Part shown: positions 60,346 through 64,000 of the stretch, piece after piece | Layout: each line of letters begins with the position of its first letter | Numbering within the stretch: position 1 is the stretch's first letter | Assembly (NCBI RefSeq): GCF_031877795.1 | Contig: NC_133938.1 | Location: forward strand, 14,106,920 to 14,170,919 | From: Strix aluco | Lineage: Eukaryota > Chordata > Aves > Strigiformes > Strigidae | DNA length: 64,000 nucleotides | Reading direction: 5' to 3' | Notes under the pieces: model-generated | Database searches by the model: none | What the model was told of the DNA's origin: nothing | The model's input: the letters and a program-made list of their open reading frames with translations, nothing else | Position numbers and translations under genes: made by a program

Positions 60346-63059
60346 TTTATTGCACAATTCTCAGCCATGTGTCCCAAGTCAGGCTTGTCATCAGTACAGC
60401 TTATTCTCTTATCAGTATTTGTTGCTGATGAAGCAGGATTTCTGGTTGCTGGGCTTACTCTGTCAACAGACTTGTGCCTTCTGAGAAAATCTTTAGTGCA
60501 CTCTATACTTCTGATGTTGGAAGTTCTTTGCAGTTACCCTTCTTCCAGCCCATGTTGCCTGCTACTGTGGGAGACCAGCAGTGATCCCCTTTAATTTCAG
60601 CTTCAAGCAATCCAAACAAAAAACTCTCTTTGATTGCACATCCTGGCTCTTAAAATTTAACAGAACACATTAAAATTGCTTATTTATGGTTTTACATAAT
60701 CTCCCAGAAGAGAAAGGGTGATTTTTAAGAGAATGTGATGGCAGTATAAAATTTTACATGATGTAAAATAAAATGTCTCCTTCGGATATATCTCCTCCAA
60801 ATGCAGCCACGTATTATATGATTCTCTGCAAATACATTAAACCAGGAGATAGTTTTTACTGCTGTACTACAGTCCATAGAATCAGAAACTCGCATATGGA
60901 AGGGTAATGGTAAGTGTTTTCTGGGAAAAAGCTGGAATAAAAAAACCCCAACACTTTCTTCTTACTATGAGCTTTAGAAAATAAGCATAAAAAATTCCTC
61001 TGTCACTTTAGTTAAGAAGTCTAAGATGTCTGAATCTGACAAGATAGAAATAACCCCTTACTACTTCAGTGATCCTCTGCCTCCCGCTTTTGCCCAACCA
61101 TTATGCAAGGCCTCACGTTGTGGAAATGGCAAGGATTCTCGGGAAATGGAGAAAAATCCCCAAGAAAGAAATGCAGTCACTTTTAAAGTAAAATTATTTA
61201 ATTAAAAAAATAATTCTAAAATGAACTGCATAAGAGAAATCACAACTCATCATTCTCTACTGCTGTCTGTTTGAAGACTGCCAAATCAAAGCATCATAGC
61301 TGCAGCCCAGGGCTATGCTTTGTGTCTTGTACCAACATCTCCTCTGCACTTACTCTTTGGGTGACCCATCTATATTGTGCATGAGTAGGAGCTGGCGGCC
61401 AGAATGAAGGATAGTGGTTTGAATGATTTAACCTTCAATGCTGAATAAACTATTCTCATGTATGTAAGAAGTGTTTATATTTTTATACAGAAATGTCAGT
61501 CTTTGTTCATAACTTTTCAGTAATCTTCTCTTCCAAGAAATCATTAATCCATTTTAGTGAGAGACTATAATTCTTGCTGTGGTGTTTTATTCGTTCAGTA
61601 CAACAGAACCAGTAAAATGATTTTTAAAGTGTTTGTGATGTTTAATATTACATTTTATTTGGTATGCTTAGTGCAAGCCTGCTTCTCTTGAATTCACTGT
61701 CAGAGTTCACATTGACTTTGATGGAACAGTTTTCAGTTCTAGAAGATTTGACAGAGCTATAGTAAATCATTCAGTGCTTGAAGAAATACTGATATGTTTT
61801 TAAATTACTTCCTTCCATGAAATAACTCACAACTTGACACAAGTTAATCCCACAACATATCCCTCACCGCTTCATTTCACTCCCAAATAAATGTGTACAT
61901 TTCACCATGTTTGGTGGGTGTATTTCTGCTCACAGGAGTGTCTTCTTGGGAAGTAGTTTATTTTTTATATGCTTTCAGTGATCTGAAAGGAATGCACTAG
62001 ATGATTTGCAAATATATATAGGAGGACCAGGTTTCTCCCCTGAACTTCTGTAAACTCTTTCAAATATTTCTGTTTTCAAACAAAGGAAAAACAATTGTCA
62101 AGTGAAAGTATCATTCATATATAAAAATTTCCTTTTTAAAACACTTTAGGTCATCAAGTAGGAACTATGATTTTTGCTGTAATTAAGCAGGGATGATTCT
62201 TCCAACTTGTGTGTCTCTTCTTTATTAAGAATTATCCAACTCACTGTAACTAATTTAAGAGGATGATATTTTGATAAAAAGAAAAAAAAAAAAAAGCCCA
62301 AATGAATTACTATAATACTGATATCCCAATAATAGAATATCACCTACTACGTCAATAAACCACTTATTTTTGTTCAGCAGTTTGTGCTGCGTATAGCCCT
62401 GCCAGTGCTAAAATGTCAGTAGATCATGAAAATTGACTGACTTTAGAGTGCTAATGTGTAGAAAAATAACATCCTGAGACAAATCCTTCTTAAGATTACA
62501 TGTGAGTGATGGTGGCTTCTGCCAGTGTAGTAATTAGTGTTGCACAGTCATACATACTGCCACGTTTTGCTTAGTTCGTTTTGCTTTCTCAGCTGAGAAA
62601 ATTAAAAATGCCACTTTAATTTCAGAACTGTGGAGTAAATAACAGGGGACTCAACCCAGGATGTATGTGTCAGTGCACCACATGTTTTCCATAGAAATAC
62701 AGAATTACAATAATTTTGCAGTGTGAATGTTCAGCATTGAAATCTAATAAAGCAGTAATTTTAAAAAGATTATTAGGAGTTGCTGATGATATTCAAAGTT
62801 GTTATTTGGATGCATTTTTTATTTTCTTCCATAGAAAAGGATTGGGAGATGTAAATAAAAAGAAATAAAATCAGAATTATGTTAGACTATTGAATGTACG
62901 TGTCTGAGTCTGATCTCAGTGCTAGTGTCAGACTTGGATCTTGTTAATTATAAGTGAGATCACAAAACATCTGGAAAAATCCTGAATGACAAAACCGAGA
63001 CAGTATAACTTCATAAAATGTAAAAATCTCAAGTGTGATGTTGTCTGGTATACTTATTT
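60346..63059. other. Intergenic DNA, no gene seen
   Basis: AT-rich sequence with an A14-type run near 62282. A possible ancient repeat lies at 61676-61735. Nothing else is recognised. Confidence 0.5.
61676..61735. repeat. Possible ancient amniote repeat fragment
   Basis: TTCACATTGACTTTGATGGA with the preceding TTGAATTCACTGTCAGAG resembles a frequent reptile/bird motif with tandem inverted ATTGACTTCAATGGGAG and GAAGTCAATGG. Short and diverged; the related piece is at 16019. Confidence 0.3.
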
Positions 63060-63290
63060 TCAGGGAAATTATGCAAAGAACAGATGGAGAAAGTTACAGA
63101 TGTAGCCTCCTTGGATTTCAAAATAGCTTTTGACAGAGTCCAGTACCATGGCCTGAATGCATAAGCTTAGTCCATATTTCTGTATCTTAATCCATATTGC
63201 CAAACAAGGAAAAAACTTGGCTGGAGACAAGGAAAAGTGTATAAAGTGGGTTAAATGATAGTGTCATACACATGCCAACAGAATCCCAGC
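63060..63290 (+). pseudogene. Relic of CR1-type LINE reverse transcriptase
   Basis: A plus-strand frame near 63100-63163 reads VASLDFKIAFDRVQYHGL, which matches the LINE reverse-transcriptase motif of the form V(Y)LDFSKAFDTVSH. About 55 bases further on, sequence translating as WLETRKSV...GLN could be the following TGRxQRVxVN segment. The frame is broken by stops and indels, so it is a dead fragment. Family (CR1 rather than another LINE) is inferred from the bird context. Confidence 0.42.
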
Positions 63291-64000
63291 CAGAAGACTC
63301 ATTCTTTGTGATCGTGCTCTCGCCAAGAGGCAAGATGATGTGGTAATGTTTCCCTGTCTGTTTTACTCTGCAGGTCACTCCAGAAAGACCCCAGATAAAT
63401 CCCACTTGTCAGAGCTCCCCCCCTTCCGGGTGACACTCCTGAGGCTGGCATGTGATGCTTTAGCCGTATCAGCAAGTGGCCTGTGGAAGCCCTTTGGAGC
63501 CAGGGGCTGCTGCTGAGCCCTGCGGCCAGGATGTGCAGGCGCCCTAGGGAGGTGGGGTGGAGCAGCCAAAGACCCTGCGAGCCTCCAGCATCAGCACATC
63601 CACTACGCAATTTCTGAGGCAGGTGAAATCTCTTATTTATACTCTGGCCAGTACAAGAAAGGTTGGTTTGAAGCCGGGACGGTGAGATGAATATGGATTA
63701 TTTTCATTGTGAAAAAGGAGAAAAAAATCAGTTGTGTGGTAGATTATTTTTTAATAATAAAACATTTCACATGAAATACAGTTCTGTGAGAACATGCTAC
63801 CCAGAGGGCAGCTCCAATAAAGCACTCTTCTCGGGATCCTGATTTCTCAGGGAGATTGAGGTCACATGAGAGCAGTAACTAATTATAAATTTTCCCACTT
63901 ACCTCAGGCCTTGCCGACTATGTGCAGTCAGAGCAAGGAAATCTCTCAAACAAGACTGTGTGGAAGGTACAGCTCTCAGGAGCAGAACAGGAATTCTTCA
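63291..64000. other. Intergenic DNA, no gene seen
   Basis: A moderately GC-rich patch at 63400-63600 has short overlapping minus-strand frames without a recognisable product. The rest is AT-rich. Confidence 0.45.

Noticed and set aside
60875-60915. CCATAGAATCAGAAACTCGC considered as a CR1 3' terminus
   Set aside because: Only the short ATAGAATCA core matches; no further CR1 landmarks follow.

Overview
The window looks like nuclear DNA from a bird. It is AT-rich and mostly non-coding, with one CpG island, one intron-containing vertebrate gene, 3' fragments of CR1 LINEs, and two solo LTRs of a TGTC...ACA type that I recognise from avian genomes. I see no bacterial, plasmid or phage features, no CRISPR array and no operon. 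The receptor sequence and the CR1/LTR content point to a bird; I cannot name the species.

The one gene I can support is PTGFR (prostaglandin F2-alpha receptor, FP), on the + strand. A GC-rich, TATA-less CpG island (about 32190-33480) should hold the promoter and a non-coding first exon, with a good donor at 33094. The second exon starts at an acceptor ending at 34253. It carries a short upstream ORF and the first coding block (34313-35101), which encodes the N-terminus through TM6. An 18.2 kb intron (35102-53337) follows. The last exon (coding 53338-53643) encodes TM7 and the cytoplasmic tail and ends in TAA. The joined product is 364 residues, close to the mammalian 359, with no frameshift or internal stop.

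Region by region: 1-32190 is upstream intergenic DNA with two solo LTRs (3588-4191 and 11562-12153), a MIR-like SINE (about 14790-14945), a CR1 3' end (about 24811-25020) and an ancient SINE/LINE tail (about 25826-25925). 32190-33480 is the CpG island. 33094-34253 is probable intron 1. The large intron holds a two-phase 22/19-nt minisatellite, a C21 tract, an L3/SINE-like tail, a well-preserved CR1 3' end and another MIR-like fragment. 53644 to about 55400 is probable 3' UTR. From there to 64000 is intergenic DNA with degraded CR1 pieces.

The most useful second looks are all regulatory. They are an upstream ORF that opens at the first base of exon 2, an intron-retention stop just after TM6, a GTAAGT donor inside the C-tail codons where the tail departs from mammalian FP, a single-nucleotide-loop G-quadruplex motif in the CpG island, and a small minus-strand ORF with a transmembrane profile at 29746-30036. 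I found no convincing previously undescribed system.
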